From assembly GCF_030824435.1 (NCBI RefSeq), contig NZ_JAVBXS010000034.1:1-64000 (forward strand): DNA of 64,000 nucleotides. Reading direction: 5' to 3'. The notes below the pieces were generated by a model. It searched no databases, was not told the origin of the DNA, and saw nothing but the letters and a program-made list of their open reading frames with translations. Shown here one piece after another: positions 9,745 to 19,026 of this stretch. The position numbers were made by a program, and so were the translations under genes. How positions within the stretch are numbered: position 1 is the first letter of the stretch; each line of letters opens with the position of its first letter. The stretch comes from Rheinheimera sp. (GTDB taxonomy: Bacteria; Pseudomonadota; Gammaproteobacteria; Enterobacterales; Alteromonadaceae).

Positions 9745-9907
9745 GGTGGTTCTCCTATACACAGAATGGGCAGGGCGCTGATTAATGCCTGATAAGGCCA
9801 CTGCCAAACGAAAAAAAACGTGGCTATCTTACCGCAGACTGGCGAAAAAATGAATGAAATCGCCGGGTTTTGTCTTTTTGTCTGGCTGCAGGTGATTTTG
9901 CTATCGC

Positions 9908-10225
9908 TTAAATACCATAATCTCTTTCTACTTTGCAGATCCTGGTTTTAAAGTGGCTATACCACTTTTCATGGCCGAGTTTTTGCGCTTCCAGATGTGC
10001 AAGGTTGTTTTTCCAGTTTTTAATGGCTTCCAGTGAATCCCAATAAGACACCGTAATACCCAGGCCATCCCGTGCTGACTCCATACCTAAAAAGCCCGGT
10101 TGCTCTGCTGCCAGCTGCACCATCTTGTTGGCCATGTCGGCATAACCTTCATTGATGCCGGTACGTACCGAGCTAAAAATAACGGCGTAATAAGGCGGTT
10201 CTGGCGTTTGGGCAATCATCGACAT
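9908..10225 (-). CDS. Antibiotic-biosynthesis-monooxygenase (ABM)-like protein
   Basis: This 105-residue protein has the ferredoxin-like ABM fold of small heme- or quinol-handling enzymes. It is recognised from AVIFSSVRTG near the N-terminus, the QPGFLGMESARDGLGITVSYWDS core, and LEAIKNWKNNLAHLEAQKLG. The substrate cannot be told from sequence; many such proteins in this family are uncharacterised. The ATG is preceded by AGGAG with 7-nt spacing. It sits between gluQ and pcnB, where E. coli has no gene, and reads in the same direction, so it may ride on the dksA-gluQ transcript. Confidence 0.85.
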   Translation of the reverse strand: MSMIAQTPEPPYYAVIFSSVRTGINEGYADMANKMVQLAAEQPGFLGMESARDGLGITVSYWDSLEAIKNWKNNLAHLEAQKLGHEKWYSHFKTRICKVERDYGI

Positions 10226-10272
10226 GGCGTTCTCCTGGTGTTCCCTGAACTTGTGGTGTTTGACACTGCTTA

Positions 10273-11160
10273 TCAGCTGCTGACTAACACTTCCTGCTGT
10301 TTTGGCACCTGACTCAGCTGCCAGTGCTTAAGCGCCCAAGCCAGCAGTTCTGCCACTGTAGCTTGTTGCAGCTCAGACGGTGGCGGATGCCCCAATAAAG
10401 TAAGCGCTGCGACCATACTTTGGGCAGGCTGCTGAGCACCGATATCGCTGGCATGGTTTTGTTTACTGAGTTTATGGCCTGGTGCTGTCACCGCCAGGGG
10501 CAAATGGCCATATTCGGGAGGCGTTTTGCCGAGTAACTGACACAAAGCCTGTTGCCTGGTCGTCATCTCCAGTAAGTCGGCGCCGCGGATCACCTGGCTA
10601 ATTTGCTGGTCGATATCATCCAACACCACCACCAACTGATAAGCAAAAAGGCCGTCGCGCCTTTTGACAATATAATGCTCCTGCGTGATGGCGGCAGGCA
10701 CCTGCACCATACCAAAAACTAAATCCTGAAACTCAGTCGCAACAGGGCCAGGTATTAAACGCCAGGCCAAAGGTTCGCGATGAAGGCCTTTGTGCTGACA
10801 ACAACCATCATAAATGCCGCCAAGCTGGGCTATGCGGGCGCGGCTACAGTCACAACCATAAATAAGCTGCTTTGCGACAAGTTCGTTAAAGTGATGTTGA
10901 TAAAGGGCAAGGCGCTCTGTTTGGTAAGTTTCGGTTTGGTCCCAATAAAGGCCAAATTGTTCCAGCGTCCGCATAATGCTGCTGTCGGCGCCAGGTTTTA
11001 TCCGGGTGGTGTCGATGTCTTCAATACGCAGCAGCCACTGGCCGCCTTGTGATTTAGCCTGCAGATAACTGCCAAGGGCTGCTACCAGGGAGCCAAAATG
11101 CAAAGGGCCGGATGGCGATGGCGCAAACCGGCCCCTGTAACGGGTAACGTCGATGGTCAT
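10273..11160 (-). CDS. gluQ: Glutamyl-Q tRNA(Asp) synthetase
   Basis: This truncated GluRS paralogue attaches glutamate to the queuosine base at the anticodon wobble position of tRNA-Asp. The 295-residue protein has the class-I signature RFAPSPSGPLHFGSL (HIGH-like), the KLSKQNHA loop (KMSKS-like), and a zinc site CDC-x-(about 16)-CC in CDCSRARIAQLGG and DGCCQH. It lacks the anticodon-binding domain of full GluRS. The start codon is one base after the dksA stop, indicating translational coupling, as in E. coli (dksA-yadB). Confidence 0.96.
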   Translation of the reverse strand: MTIDVTRYRGRFAPSPSGPLHFGSLVAALGSYLQAKSQGGQWLLRIEDIDTTRIKPGADSSIMRTLEQFGLYWDQTETYQTERLALYQHHFNELVAKQLIYGCDCSRARIAQLGGIYDGCCQHKGLHREPLAWRLIPGPVATEFQDLVFGMVQVPAAITQEHYIVKRRDGLFAYQLVVVLDDIDQQISQVIRGADLLEMTTRQQALCQLLGKTPPEYGHLPLAVTAPGHKLSKQNHASDIGAQQPAQSMVAALTLLGHPPPSELQQATVAELLAWALKHWQLSQVPKQQEVLVSS

Positions 11161-11161
11161 A

Positions 11162-11611
11162 TTAACCGCCGAGTTGTTTTTCCTTGATCTCCGCCAGAGT
11201 TTTACAGTCGATACACATATCAGCTGTAGGGCGGGCTTCTAACCTTTTGATACCAATTTCAATACCGCAGGTATCACAATAACCGAAGTCGTCATCTTCG
11301 ATTTTTTGTAAGGTTTTTTCAATTTTTTTCAAAAGCTTACGTTCACGATCACGGGCACGCAGCTCTAAACTGAATTCTTCTTCCTGGGCAGCACGGTCAA
11401 CCGGATCAGGGAAATTGGCAGCTTCGTCGGCCATATGGTTTTTGGTGCGGTCCACTTCTTCACGCAACTGTTGACGCCAGGCATCGAGAATCTTGCGGAA
11501 ATGGTCCAGCTGCTTCGGGTTCATATATTCTTCGCCCGGAGCGTCCTGATAAGGGGTGACGCCTGCTAAAGCTAACAGTCCCAGTGCTTTATTAGTTTTG
11601 CCTTCTGGCAT
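11162..11611 (-). CDS. dksA: RNA polymerase-binding transcription factor DksA
   Basis: It binds in the secondary channel of RNA polymerase and, with ppGpp, adjusts rRNA and amino-acid promoters. The ATG at 11611 has AGGAG upstream and gives 149 residues, close to E. coli. Visible are the two-helix coiled coil, with the acidic tip [12 protein letters not shown] carrying the two functional aspartates, and the four-cysteine zinc finger (CDTC and CIDC near the C-terminus). An extension to 11641 is not supported. It leads the gluQ, ABM, pcnB cluster. Confidence 0.97.
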   Translation of the reverse strand: MPEGKTNKALGLLALAGVTPYQDAPGEEYMNPKQLDHFRKILDAWRQQLREEVDRTKNHMADEAANFPDPVDRAAQEEEFSLELRARDRERKLLKKIEKTLQKIEDDDFGYCDTCGIEIGIKRLEARPTADMCIDCKTLAEIKEKQLGG

Positions 11612-11944
11612 GGTAATCTCCTGTAAAACAGTGCCAAGCAAAAAGATGGCGGCTATAGATAGCAGAATAACAGCACCATCGCAATCACTATGAAAAAAGC
11701 CGGCGAAGTATACAGACAGAGTCTTGCTTCGTCACCTTAATTTAGGGTTTGCTCTCACCTGGTAAAAATGAACGTTACAATCTAGACCAGTTTTTCGCCC
11801 TTGTGAATTAAATTATGTGGTTTTAACCTGAACCGGATTTATTGTTGGCTTAGCCCCAAATCGCCCGGCCAACAGAAGTTGGCAACATCTCAGCCGTAGT
11901 TGGCACAACAACAGGCAACAAGAACAACAATATAAAGGAAGAAA
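11612..11944. promoter_or_regulatory. 333-bp divergent promoter region between dksA and tauE/safE gene
   Basis: No reading frame with a ribosome site is seen. The region must hold the dksA promoter (minus) and the exporter promoter (plus). I could not pick convincing -35/-10 pairs by eye. A purine-rich AAAGGAAGAAA just before 11945 is the ribosome site of the plus-strand gene. Confidence 0.4.
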
Positions 11945-12769
11945 ATGATGGAATTGTGGTGGGCTTATTTAATTTTAGGTGGTGCTGTTGGCTTTTTTGC
12001 CGGCCTGCTGGGGGTTGGTGGCGGTGGTATTATGGTGCCAGTGCTGACCAGTTTATTTATTGCGACTAATGTTGCGCCCGGTCAGCAGGTGCATCTGGCG
12101 CTGGCAACATCAATGGCCGCTATTATTGTCACTTCTTTTGCCAGCGCCCGCAGCCATCATCAGCATCAGGCTGTGCTCTGGCCTGTGGTTTGGCGCATGA
12201 GCCCGGGTATTGTGGTCGGTACTTTAGCGGCGGCTATGCTGGCATCAAAGGTTTCTTCTTATTATCTGGCGCTGTTTTTTTGCATTTTTATGTTTTATGT
12301 CGCTTTGCAGCTGCTGCTGAATATTAAACCTAAAGCCAACCGCACTTTGCCTGGCACCGCTGCAACTGCTGCTGTTGGGGTGGGTATTGGCGGTATTTCT
12401 GCTTTGGTGGCCATAGGAGGCGGTTCTTTAACTGTGCCTTTTTTAACCTGGTGTAATGTAAAAGTGCAACAGGCCATTGGCACATCGGCAGCCCTGGGTT
12501 TACCTATTGCGCTTAGTGGTACCCTGGGTTACGCGCTCAGTGGTGAACTCAATGCAGCGCCTCAGCATGCAGAGTTGCCATGGGGATCTATAGGTTATGT
12601 GTATCTGCCAGTTGTGCTGCTGATTTCAGTGGTCAGTTATTTTACCGCGCCTTTAGGGGTGAAACTGGCGCATCGTTTACCCGTTGCTGTGCTGAAAAAA
12701 ATCTTTGCCATTCTGCTCTTGAGCTTAAGTGCCAAAATGGTGCATGCGGTATTGTTATTGCCGCATTAA
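11945..12769 (+). CDS. TauE/SafE family sulfite/anion exporter
   Basis: This inner-membrane permease has about eight transmembrane segments and 274 residues. The family is associated with export of sulfite, sulfoacetate or related sulfur anions, but the substrate here is unknown. The two halves each begin with a glycine-rich motif: GFFAGLLGVGGGGIMVP (about residues 17-33) and ISALVAIGGGSLTVPFL (about 153-170), the hallmark of TauE/SafE duplicated domains. Two adjacent ATG codons (11945, 11948) could serve as the start behind AAAGGAAG. No neighbouring sulfur-metabolism gene is seen. Confidence 0.88.
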   Translation: MMELWWAYLILGGAVGFFAGLLGVGGGGIMVPVLTSLFIATNVAPGQQVHLALATSMAAIIVTSFASARSHHQHQAVLWPVVWRMSPGIVVGTLAAAMLASKVSSYYLALFFCIFMFYVALQLLLNIKPKANRTLPGTAATAAVGVGIGGISALVAIGGGSLTVPFLTWCNVKVQQAIGTSAALGLPIALSGTLGYALSGELNAAPQHAELPWGSIGYVYLPVVLLISVVSYFTAPLGVKLAHRLPVAVLKKIFAILLLSLSAKMVHAVLLLPH

Positions 12770-12939
12770 ACAAAACCCAGCAGCTTAAAATCTGGATGGG
12801 AATCTGCGGTCAGCTTGTTGATTTATCCGGTTTTGTTGTTGCTGTGATGTCCCGATTTGCTTTGGTTTAGGGCTGTAAACTTCAAAAGCTGCTGTGGTAC
12901 ACTCCCGCCACTCTTTCCTGCTTTTATTCTGGAATTTTT

Positions 12940-14238
12940 ATGACTCAACTGTTGCAAATTACCCTGACCAACACAGCTGCCGACGAACGTTTTGGTAAAA
13001 ATCCGGCGTTAACACCAACCCAAGAAGGTTATCAAATTCATCAGCCTGTGGTTGACGAGCTAAGAGCCATTCAAAAAGCCGGCCGCACTTTAGACGGTTT
13101 GGGTTTGCAACAAGTGCAGCTTTCAGGCGACAACTGGACAACAGATAAACAATGGGCTTTTTATCAGGGTTTTTGTTCTGCGAAAAAGCTCGGTGGTGTC
13201 AGCTGGGCCGGCACCGAGCAGGAAATCAACCAACTGGTGCAGTTGCAACAGTGTTTTGCCTGGGCGAAAAAACAAATTAACCAGACACCGGAAGATTTAT
13301 CCCCTCAAACTTTATGTGCTGAAGCGGCATTTTTTTTAGAAGCTGTGGCACCGCGTGGCAGCATCAGTTACCGCACTCTGGTGGGTGATGAATTATTAGC
13401 TGATGGCTGGATTGGTTTGCATGCGGTTGGTCGTGGCAGTGACAGAGCGCCAGCCATGCTGGTGCTGGATTTTAACCCAACAGGTCATGCTGATGCGCCA
13501 GTTGCAGCTGCGCTGGTGGGTAAAGGCATTACTTTTGACAGCGGTGGTTATTCCATTAAAGCGTCCGAAGGCATGCTCACCATGAAGTGTGACATGGGCG
13601 GCGCCGCGACTGTCACAGCAGCTTTGGCTTTGGCTATTTTGCAGGGCCTGCAAAAACGGGTGCAGCTGGTATTGTGCTGCGCAGAAAACCTGATCAACGG
13701 CCGTGCTTATAAACTGGGCGACATTTTAAAATATAAAAACGGCGTGTCAGTGGAAGTGGTGAACACTGACGCTGAAGGCCGGCTGGTGCTGGCGGATGGC
13801 CTGATGTGCGCCGCCGCATCCGGCGCACCTTTAGTCATAGACGCCGCTACTTTAACAGGCGCAGCCATGATGGCAGTGGGTACTGAATACAACGCGTTGT
13901 TTGCGCTGGATAAAGAGCTGCAAAACCGCGTGCTGGCTTATGCCGGTGAAGTTGCAGAGCCGGCATGGCCTTTACCGCTGGAGCGCTGGCATCAACAACA
14001 ATGCCCTTCCCCTTATGCTGACACTGCCAACAGCAGACCGGTAAAAGGTGGTGGTACCGGTGGTGCCAGCAATGCTGCTGGTTTTTTAAGCCGTTTTGTC
14101 GGCAATGACGGCAAAGGTTGGTTGCATATCGATTTAGCCGCCGCTTTCCATAATACCGCCAATGGTTTTTGGGGTGCTGGTGCCACAGGTACCGGCATTC
14201 GTTTAGTTGCAAAAACCTTACTGGCGGAGACGGCCTGA
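12940..14238 (+). CDS. pepB: Peptidase B, M17 leucyl aminopeptidase family
   Basis: This cytosolic manganese/zinc aminopeptidase degrades short peptides; E. coli PepB prefers acidic N-terminal residues. The 432-residue protein matches PepB in its N-terminal domain (DGLGLQQVQLSGDNW). Its catalytic domain has GLHAVGRGS, LVGKGITFDSGGYSIK with the active lysine and a metal aspartate, MKCDMGGAATVT, and the signature VVNTDAEGRLVLADGL with metal ligands and the catalytic arginine. A second, different M17 enzyme is encoded at 44934-46478. A strong terminator follows. Confidence 0.92.
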   Translation: MTQLLQITLTNTAADERFGKNPALTPTQEGYQIHQPVVDELRAIQKAGRTLDGLGLQQVQLSGDNWTTDKQWAFYQGFCSAKKLGGVSWAGTEQEINQLVQLQQCFAWAKKQINQTPEDLSPQTLCAEAAFFLEAVAPRGSISYRTLVGDELLADGWIGLHAVGRGSDRAPAMLVLDFNPTGHADAPVAAALVGKGITFDSGGYSIKASEGMLTMKCDMGGAATVTAALALAILQGLQKRVQLVLCCAENLINGRAYKLGDILKYKNGVSVEVVNTDAEGRLVLADGLMCAAASGAPLVIDAATLTGAAMMAVGTEYNALFALDKELQNRVLAYAGEVAEPAWPLPLERWHQQQCPSPYADTANSRPVKGGGTGGASNAAGFLSRFVGNDGKGWLHIDLAAAFHNTANGFWGAGATGTGIRLVAKTLLAETA

Positions 14239-14245
14239 TGGATAA

Positions 14246-14280
14246 GGCCAGCTGCCATCAAACGCAGCTGGCCGGTTTTT
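14246..14280 (+). terminator. Terminator after pepB
   Basis: A 10-bp perfect stem (GGCCAGCTGC / GCAGCTGGCC) with an 8-nt loop is followed by GGTTTTT. It ends 14 bp before the hrpB GTG, so hrpB transcription probably relies on read-through or a promoter overlapping this element. Confidence 0.88.
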
Positions 14281-14294
14281 AGCAGGACTATGCC

Positions 14295-16757
14295 GTGACT
14301 TTACCTGTTGCTGAGATTTGTGCAGCCCTGAGCAGCCAGCTACAACAAAACAATCGTGTGTTATTAACGGCGCCGCCCGGCGCCGGTAAATCGACGTATC
14401 TTCCGCTTTATCTATTACAGCACCCTGATTTTGCTGATAAACACATCATTATGCTGGAGCCGCGCCGGTTGGCGGCCAAAAGTATTGCGGCTTATCTGGC
14501 AACTCAGCTGGGGGAAGCTGTAGGTCAGAGCATCGGTTATCAAATAAAAGGTGAACAAGAGCGCAGCGCTAAAACCCGGTTGCTGATTGTGACCGAAGGG
14601 GTGCTGGTGCGTAAAATTCAGCAAGACCCTGAGCTTGCCGGTATAGATTTATTGATTTTTGACGAGTTCCACGAACGTTCGTTACAAGCCGACTTAGCTT
14701 TGGCGTTAAGCCTTGAAGTACAACAACTGAATGAACAGCTGAAGTTGCTGGTGATGTCGGCCACTTTAGCGGGTGCCGAATTATCCGACAAACTACAGGC
14801 ACCTTTGTTACAAAGTGAAGGCCGCAGTTTCCCGGTGGAAGTGCGTTATCAAAGCCCGACTCAGGAAGAATTGTGGTTACAGGCCGCCCGTTTGTCCCGT
14901 CAGTTGCTTCTGGAGCATCAGGGCAGTCAGCTGGTGTTTTTGCCGGGGCAAGCTGAAATAGAAAGGGCAAGTGATTATTTAATACAGCAGCAACTGCCAG
15001 CAGATGTAGACGTATTTGCGCTGCTTGGCAGTTTAACTTTGGTGCAGCAGCAACAAGCCATCAAAGCTTCTATGCCTGGCAGGCGTAAAATAGTGCTGGC
15101 CACCAATGTGGCGGAAACAAGTTTAACCATAGACGGCATTGTTGTTGTGATTGACAGCGGGGTGGCACGTCAGGCGGTTTATCAGCCCAAACTCGGTTTT
15201 AGCAAACTGGACACTATACAAATCAGTCAGGCATCAGCGGTGCAACGTGCTGGTCGCGCCGGTCGGTTAGCACCTGGTTTTTGTTACCGGCTGGACACTC
15301 CGGAAAAATGGGCACGCCGCCCTGCCTTTACTACCCCTGATATTCTGCAAGCTGACCTAATAGGCTTAAGGCTGGAGATTGCTGGCTGGGGCGCAAAGGT
15401 AGAGGATTTATTCTGGCTGGACCCACCGCCCAAAGCCCAGCTTGCGGCTGCTGAGCAGTGTTTACGCTGGTTGGGTGCTTTGGATAAAGAACAACAACTC
15501 ACTTCCCATGGCCGCGCCATGTTAAAGCTGCCAACAGAACCCCGGCTGGCTTCGATGTTGTTGCATGCCAAAAGGTTTGTGGCAGAAGGTTACCCGGCAG
15601 CGCCGGCACTGGCTGCATTAATGGCGGCGCTGCTTGAACAAAATAAAAGGGCCGGCAGTTGTGATTTAACGGCGCAGCTGAAATACGCTTCTGGTCCTGT
15701 GTTGCAACAGGCAAAATTATTACTGCAACAACTCGGTTTTAGCAGCGATTTATTAAAACAAAACCTGCCGGAACAGCTTTGTGGTTTGTTGTTAAGTTTT
15801 GCTTTTCCCGACCGTATAGCGCAGCAGCGCGGTCAGGGATATTTATTGGCGAACGGCACCGGCGCTGTGTTGCCGCCCGATGATGCACTTTCGCACAGCC
15901 CTTATTTAGTGGTGGCCGATTTACGGCTTTTTGGCAAAGATGCACAAATCAGCTCTGCCTGCACTTTTAGCCTTGATGAATTACAAAGTCACTGGTCGCC
16001 TCAGATTGAAACAGAACGTCATTTTGCTTTTGATGAACAAAACGGTCGTTTTATTGCCGAGCAGCGGCAGCGTTTTGGTGCTTTGGTATTAAAACGGCAG
16101 AATATCAGCACGGCATTAAGCCCGGCGGATAAAAGTCTGGCCTGGCTCGACTTAATACAAAAACGGGGTTTGTCGGTGCTGAACTGGACGGAAGCGGCGC
16201 TGAATTTAAAACACCGTATTTTGCTGGCAGCAAGGTTACAACCGCAGGCACAGTGGCCGGATTGTGCTGATAACGCTTTATTGGCTGATGCTGCCAGCTG
16301 GCTTGCACCTTATCTGAGTGAAATCAATAACCTGACGGCTTTGCAAAAACTCGATCTGCGTCAGTTATTGTGGCAGCGGTTAAGTTATGCGCAGCAGCTG
16401 GCGCTGAATAAATTATTGCCAGCCAGCTGGCGTTCAGTGTTGGGCACAGATATTACGCTGCTTTATAGCGCCGACGCTGATAGTCAGCACGGCGTCAGTA
16501 TGGCTATCAGGCTGCAGGAAATGTTTGGTCAGTCCGGCACACCGACAGTGGCCAACGGTGCCATAGCGGTCACCGTCACTTTGTTATCACCGTCGAAGCA
16601 GCCGTTACAGCTGACCCGCGATTTACCCAGTTTCTGGCAAAACGCTTATCAGGATGTCAAAAAAGAAATGCGTGGTCGTTACCCCAAACATTTCTGGCCG
16701 GACAATCCGCTGGAAGCGATGCCGACCAATAAAACCAAAAAAGCGATGCAAAAATGA
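14295..16757 (+). CDS. hrpB: ATP-dependent helicase HrpB (DEAH/DExH family)
   Basis: This is a predicted RNA-type DExH helicase of 820 residues; its cellular substrate is not established. Visible motifs are Walker A TAPPGAGKST (25-34), Ia LEPRRLAAKSIA, the box II DEFHERS, motif III VMSATL, motif V ATNVAETSLTIDG and VI QRAGRAGR. The C-terminal HrpB-specific region follows, ending RGRYPKHFWPDNPLEAMPT, which is very characteristic. The start is GTG at 14295, with AGGA upstream; the ATG at 14289 runs into a stop at once. The stop overlaps the mrcB start (ATGA), as in many gammaproteobacteria where hrpB and mrcB are adjacent. Confidence 0.95.
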   Translation: MTLPVAEICAALSSQLQQNNRVLLTAPPGAGKSTYLPLYLLQHPDFADKHIIMLEPRRLAAKSIAAYLATQLGEAVGQSIGYQIKGEQERSAKTRLLIVTEGVLVRKIQQDPELAGIDLLIFDEFHERSLQADLALALSLEVQQLNEQLKLLVMSATLAGAELSDKLQAPLLQSEGRSFPVEVRYQSPTQEELWLQAARLSRQLLLEHQGSQLVFLPGQAEIERASDYLIQQQLPADVDVFALLGSLTLVQQQQAIKASMPGRRKIVLATNVAETSLTIDGIVVVIDSGVARQAVYQPKLGFSKLDTIQISQASAVQRAGRAGRLAPGFCYRLDTPEKWARRPAFTTPDILQADLIGLRLEIAGWGAKVEDLFWLDPPPKAQLAAAEQCLRWLGALDKEQQLTSHGRAMLKLPTEPRLASMLLHAKRFVAEGYPAAPALAALMAALLEQNKRAGSCDLTAQLKYASGPVLQQAKLLLQQLGFSSDLLKQNLPEQLCGLLLSFAFPDRIAQQRGQGYLLANGTGAVLPPDDALSHSPYLVVADLRLFGKDAQISSACTFSLDELQSHWSPQIETERHFAFDEQNGRFIAEQRQRFGALVLKRQNISTALSPADKSLAWLDLIQKRGLSVLNWTEAALNLKHRILLAARLQPQAQWPDCADNALLADAASWLAPYLSEINNLTALQKLDLRQLLWQRLSYAQQLALNKLLPASWRSVLGTDITLLYSADADSQHGVSMAIRLQEMFGQSGTPTVANGAIAVTVTLLSPSKQPLQLTRDLPSFWQNAYQDVKKEMRGRYPKHFWPDNPLEAMPTNKTKKAMQK

Positions 16758-19000
16758 CAGTAAAAAAAAGCCGGGCGAAAAAAGCCAAACCTCTCAATCC
16801 ACTGGTTAAAACCATCGGCTGGTTTTGCCTGAAAGCCGCGCTGGTGCTGCTGCTGACGTTATTTATTTACCTGATTTATCTCGACAGTAAAATTACCACT
16901 TTGTTTTCCGGCCAAAAATGGCAGGTGCCAGCCCAGTTGTATGCCAGAGCTTTAAGCCTGAACCCGGGCCGGCACCTGTCGCAGGCGCAAATGGTTGCGG
17001 AGCTGAAACGGCTGCAATACAGCGCTGATCCAAGGCTGAACGGACCAGGCCAATACCATGTGGATGGTAATACGGTGTCAGTGTATCGCCGTGCTTTTGA
17101 TTTCCCGTCCGGTCATCAGGTGGCGACTTTATTTCATGTCAGTTTTGCCGGTGATTTTGTGCAGGCACTGAGCGCCGGCCAGGAGCGTAAAAAGCTGGCA
17201 TCTGCGCTGCTGGAGCCGCAGTTGTTACAGCATCTGGTGGCGGCCGAGCAGGAAGATCGTGAGTTAATTCAGTTGTCCAAAGTGCCACGCACCATCAAAG
17301 ACACTTTGTTGCTGGTGGAAGACCGTGATTTTTACAGCCACCACGGCGTGTCACTCTGGTCTGTGGTACGTGCGGCATGGGTGAATATGCTGGCCGGTAA
17401 AACTGTGCAGGGTGGTTCGACTTTAACCCAGCAGCTGGCAAAAAATATGTATACCAATCAGCAGCGTAGTTATCTGCGTAAGGTCAATGAAGCTTTAATA
17501 GCATTGGTGCTGGATTACCGTTACAGCAAAGACCAGATTTTAGAAGCTTATATGAATGAAATATCCTTAGGGCAGTTTAAAGCCAACCCAGTACATGGCC
17601 TGGGTCTTGGTAGCAAACTGTATTTTGGTAAACCGCTGGCTGAACTGCGGCCTCACGAATATGCGCTGTTGATAGGTGTTATCAAAGGGCCATCTTTTTA
17701 TGACCCACGCCGTTTTCCCAAAAGAGCTGAAGACAGACGTGATCTCATTCTGGGCATGATGCGTGACCATGGTTTACTGGATGAAACCCAGTGGCGGGCG
17801 GCAACAGACAGGCCACTGGATGTGATACCGCTGGGTGAACATTTAAAAGGCCGGTTTCCGGCTTATATCGACAAAGTGCGGCAGGAGCTGCGCGCCATTA
17901 TCAAAGATAAATCCCAGCTGGAAAACGGCATCCGGGTCTTCACTTATTTAGACCCTATGGCGCAGCAGGCGGCCGAGCAGGCGGTGTTAAACCGGCTTGG
18001 CAAGCTGGACAACAACATTGAAGCCGCCATGGTTGTGACCGATTACCAGCAAGGTGCACTCAAAGCCATAGTGGGCGGGCGCAATACCACTTTTGCCGGT
18101 TATAACAGGGCCATGTCCGCACAAAGACAAATTGGCAGCATTATTAAACCTGTGGTTTATCTGACCGCTTTAATGCAGCCAAGCCGTTTTCATTTAGGTA
18201 CTGTGCTTGCCGACACACCGCTGAACTTAAAAAGTGGTGGCCGCAACTGGCAACCGCTGAACTACGACAAAAAATTCCGTGGCAATGTACCGCTGATTCA
18301 GGCATTGAGTGAATCTTTAAATATTCCGACTGTGCGGCTGGGTTTACAACTTGGATTGCCGGCACTTGGGCAAAGTTTGCAAAAACTCGGTTTGGAACGT
18401 GAAGTGAAGTTACAACCATCTTCATTGTTAGGGGCGGTGGAAATGAGTCCGCTGGAAGTGGCACAGTTGTATCAGACCATTGCCAATAAAGGGCAATATC
18501 TGGAGCTTGCCGCAATTTCAGCAGTAACAGGTCAATTGGGTGAACCGGTTTATCAGCGTAAAGCCAAAGCGCAAGCAAAAGTTGACAGTTCAGCCAGCTA
18601 TTTATTGCAATACGCGCTGCAACAAGCCACACAAACAGGCACGGCACAAAGCCTGTCGCAGCAATTTCCACGGCAGCGTTTTGCCGGTAAAACCGGCACT
18701 TCCAGTGATTATCGTGACAGTTGGTTTACAGGTTTTGATCATGAAACAGGCGTCACAGTCTGGTTGGGGCGTGATGATAATAAAGAAATTGGTTTGACGG
18801 GTGGTAGTGGAGCCTTACCTGTTTTTTCTAATTATTTTCAACAGCTTGGTGCAAATTCTTTATTCCGTGGTGTGCCTGAAAATGTGACGAAACAGTTCAT
18901 TAGCAAGCACAGCGGCCGCTTTGTATCAGAATCTTGCGTTAACGTATTGTTATTACCTGTAATTTGGGTTGAAATGCCAATGCAGACCAGTTGTGATTAA
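16754..19000 (+). CDS. mrcB: Penicillin-binding protein 1B (bifunctional transglycosylase/transpeptidase)
   Basis: It polymerises and cross-links peptidoglycan at the outer face of the inner membrane. The 748-residue protein has a basic cytoplasmic tail and one transmembrane segment (about 23-45). A UB2H-like region around PAQLYARALSLNPG is the docking site for LpoB in E. coli. The GT51 domain has EDRDFYSHHGVS and QGGSTLTQQLAKNMY. The transpeptidase domain has the SxxK serine in QIGSIIKP, SESLN (SxN) and KTGTSSDYRDSWF. The C-terminus carries two cysteines (ESC and TSC). It overlaps hrpB by 4 nt and lies 26 bp from the next regulator gene. Confidence 0.95.
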   Translation: MTVKKSRAKKAKPLNPLVKTIGWFCLKAALVLLLTLFIYLIYLDSKITTLFSGQKWQVPAQLYARALSLNPGRHLSQAQMVAELKRLQYSADPRLNGPGQYHVDGNTVSVYRRAFDFPSGHQVATLFHVSFAGDFVQALSAGQERKKLASALLEPQLLQHLVAAEQEDRELIQLSKVPRTIKDTLLLVEDRDFYSHHGVSLWSVVRAAWVNMLAGKTVQGGSTLTQQLAKNMYTNQQRSYLRKVNEALIALVLDYRYSKDQILEAYMNEISLGQFKANPVHGLGLGSKLYFGKPLAELRPHEYALLIGVIKGPSFYDPRRFPKRAEDRRDLILGMMRDHGLLDETQWRAATDRPLDVIPLGEHLKGRFPAYIDKVRQELRAIIKDKSQLENGIRVFTYLDPMAQQAAEQAVLNRLGKLDNNIEAAMVVTDYQQGALKAIVGGRNTTFAGYNRAMSAQRQIGSIIKPVVYLTALMQPSRFHLGTVLADTPLNLKSGGRNWQPLNYDKKFRGNVPLIQALSESLNIPTVRLGLQLGLPALGQSLQKLGLEREVKLQPSSLLGAVEMSPLEVAQLYQTIANKGQYLELAAISAVTGQLGEPVYQRKAKAQAKVDSSASYLLQYALQQATQTGTAQSLSQQFPRQRFAGKTGTSSDYRDSWFTGFDHETGVTVWLGRDDNKEIGLTGGSGALPVFSNYFQQLGANSLFRGVPENVTKQFISKHSGRFVSESCVNVLLLPVIWVEMPMQTSCD

Positions 19001-19026
19001 TTTGTCATCAGTGATATGAGTAGGCT

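Noticed and set aside
14569-14970. 133-codon antisense frame in hrpB
   Set aside because: Antisense to helicase motifs, no start context.
18144-18671. 175-codon antisense frame in mrcB
   Set aside because: It lies wholly antisense to the conserved transpeptidase domain, with no ribosome site or recognisable domain; a coding-strand shadow.
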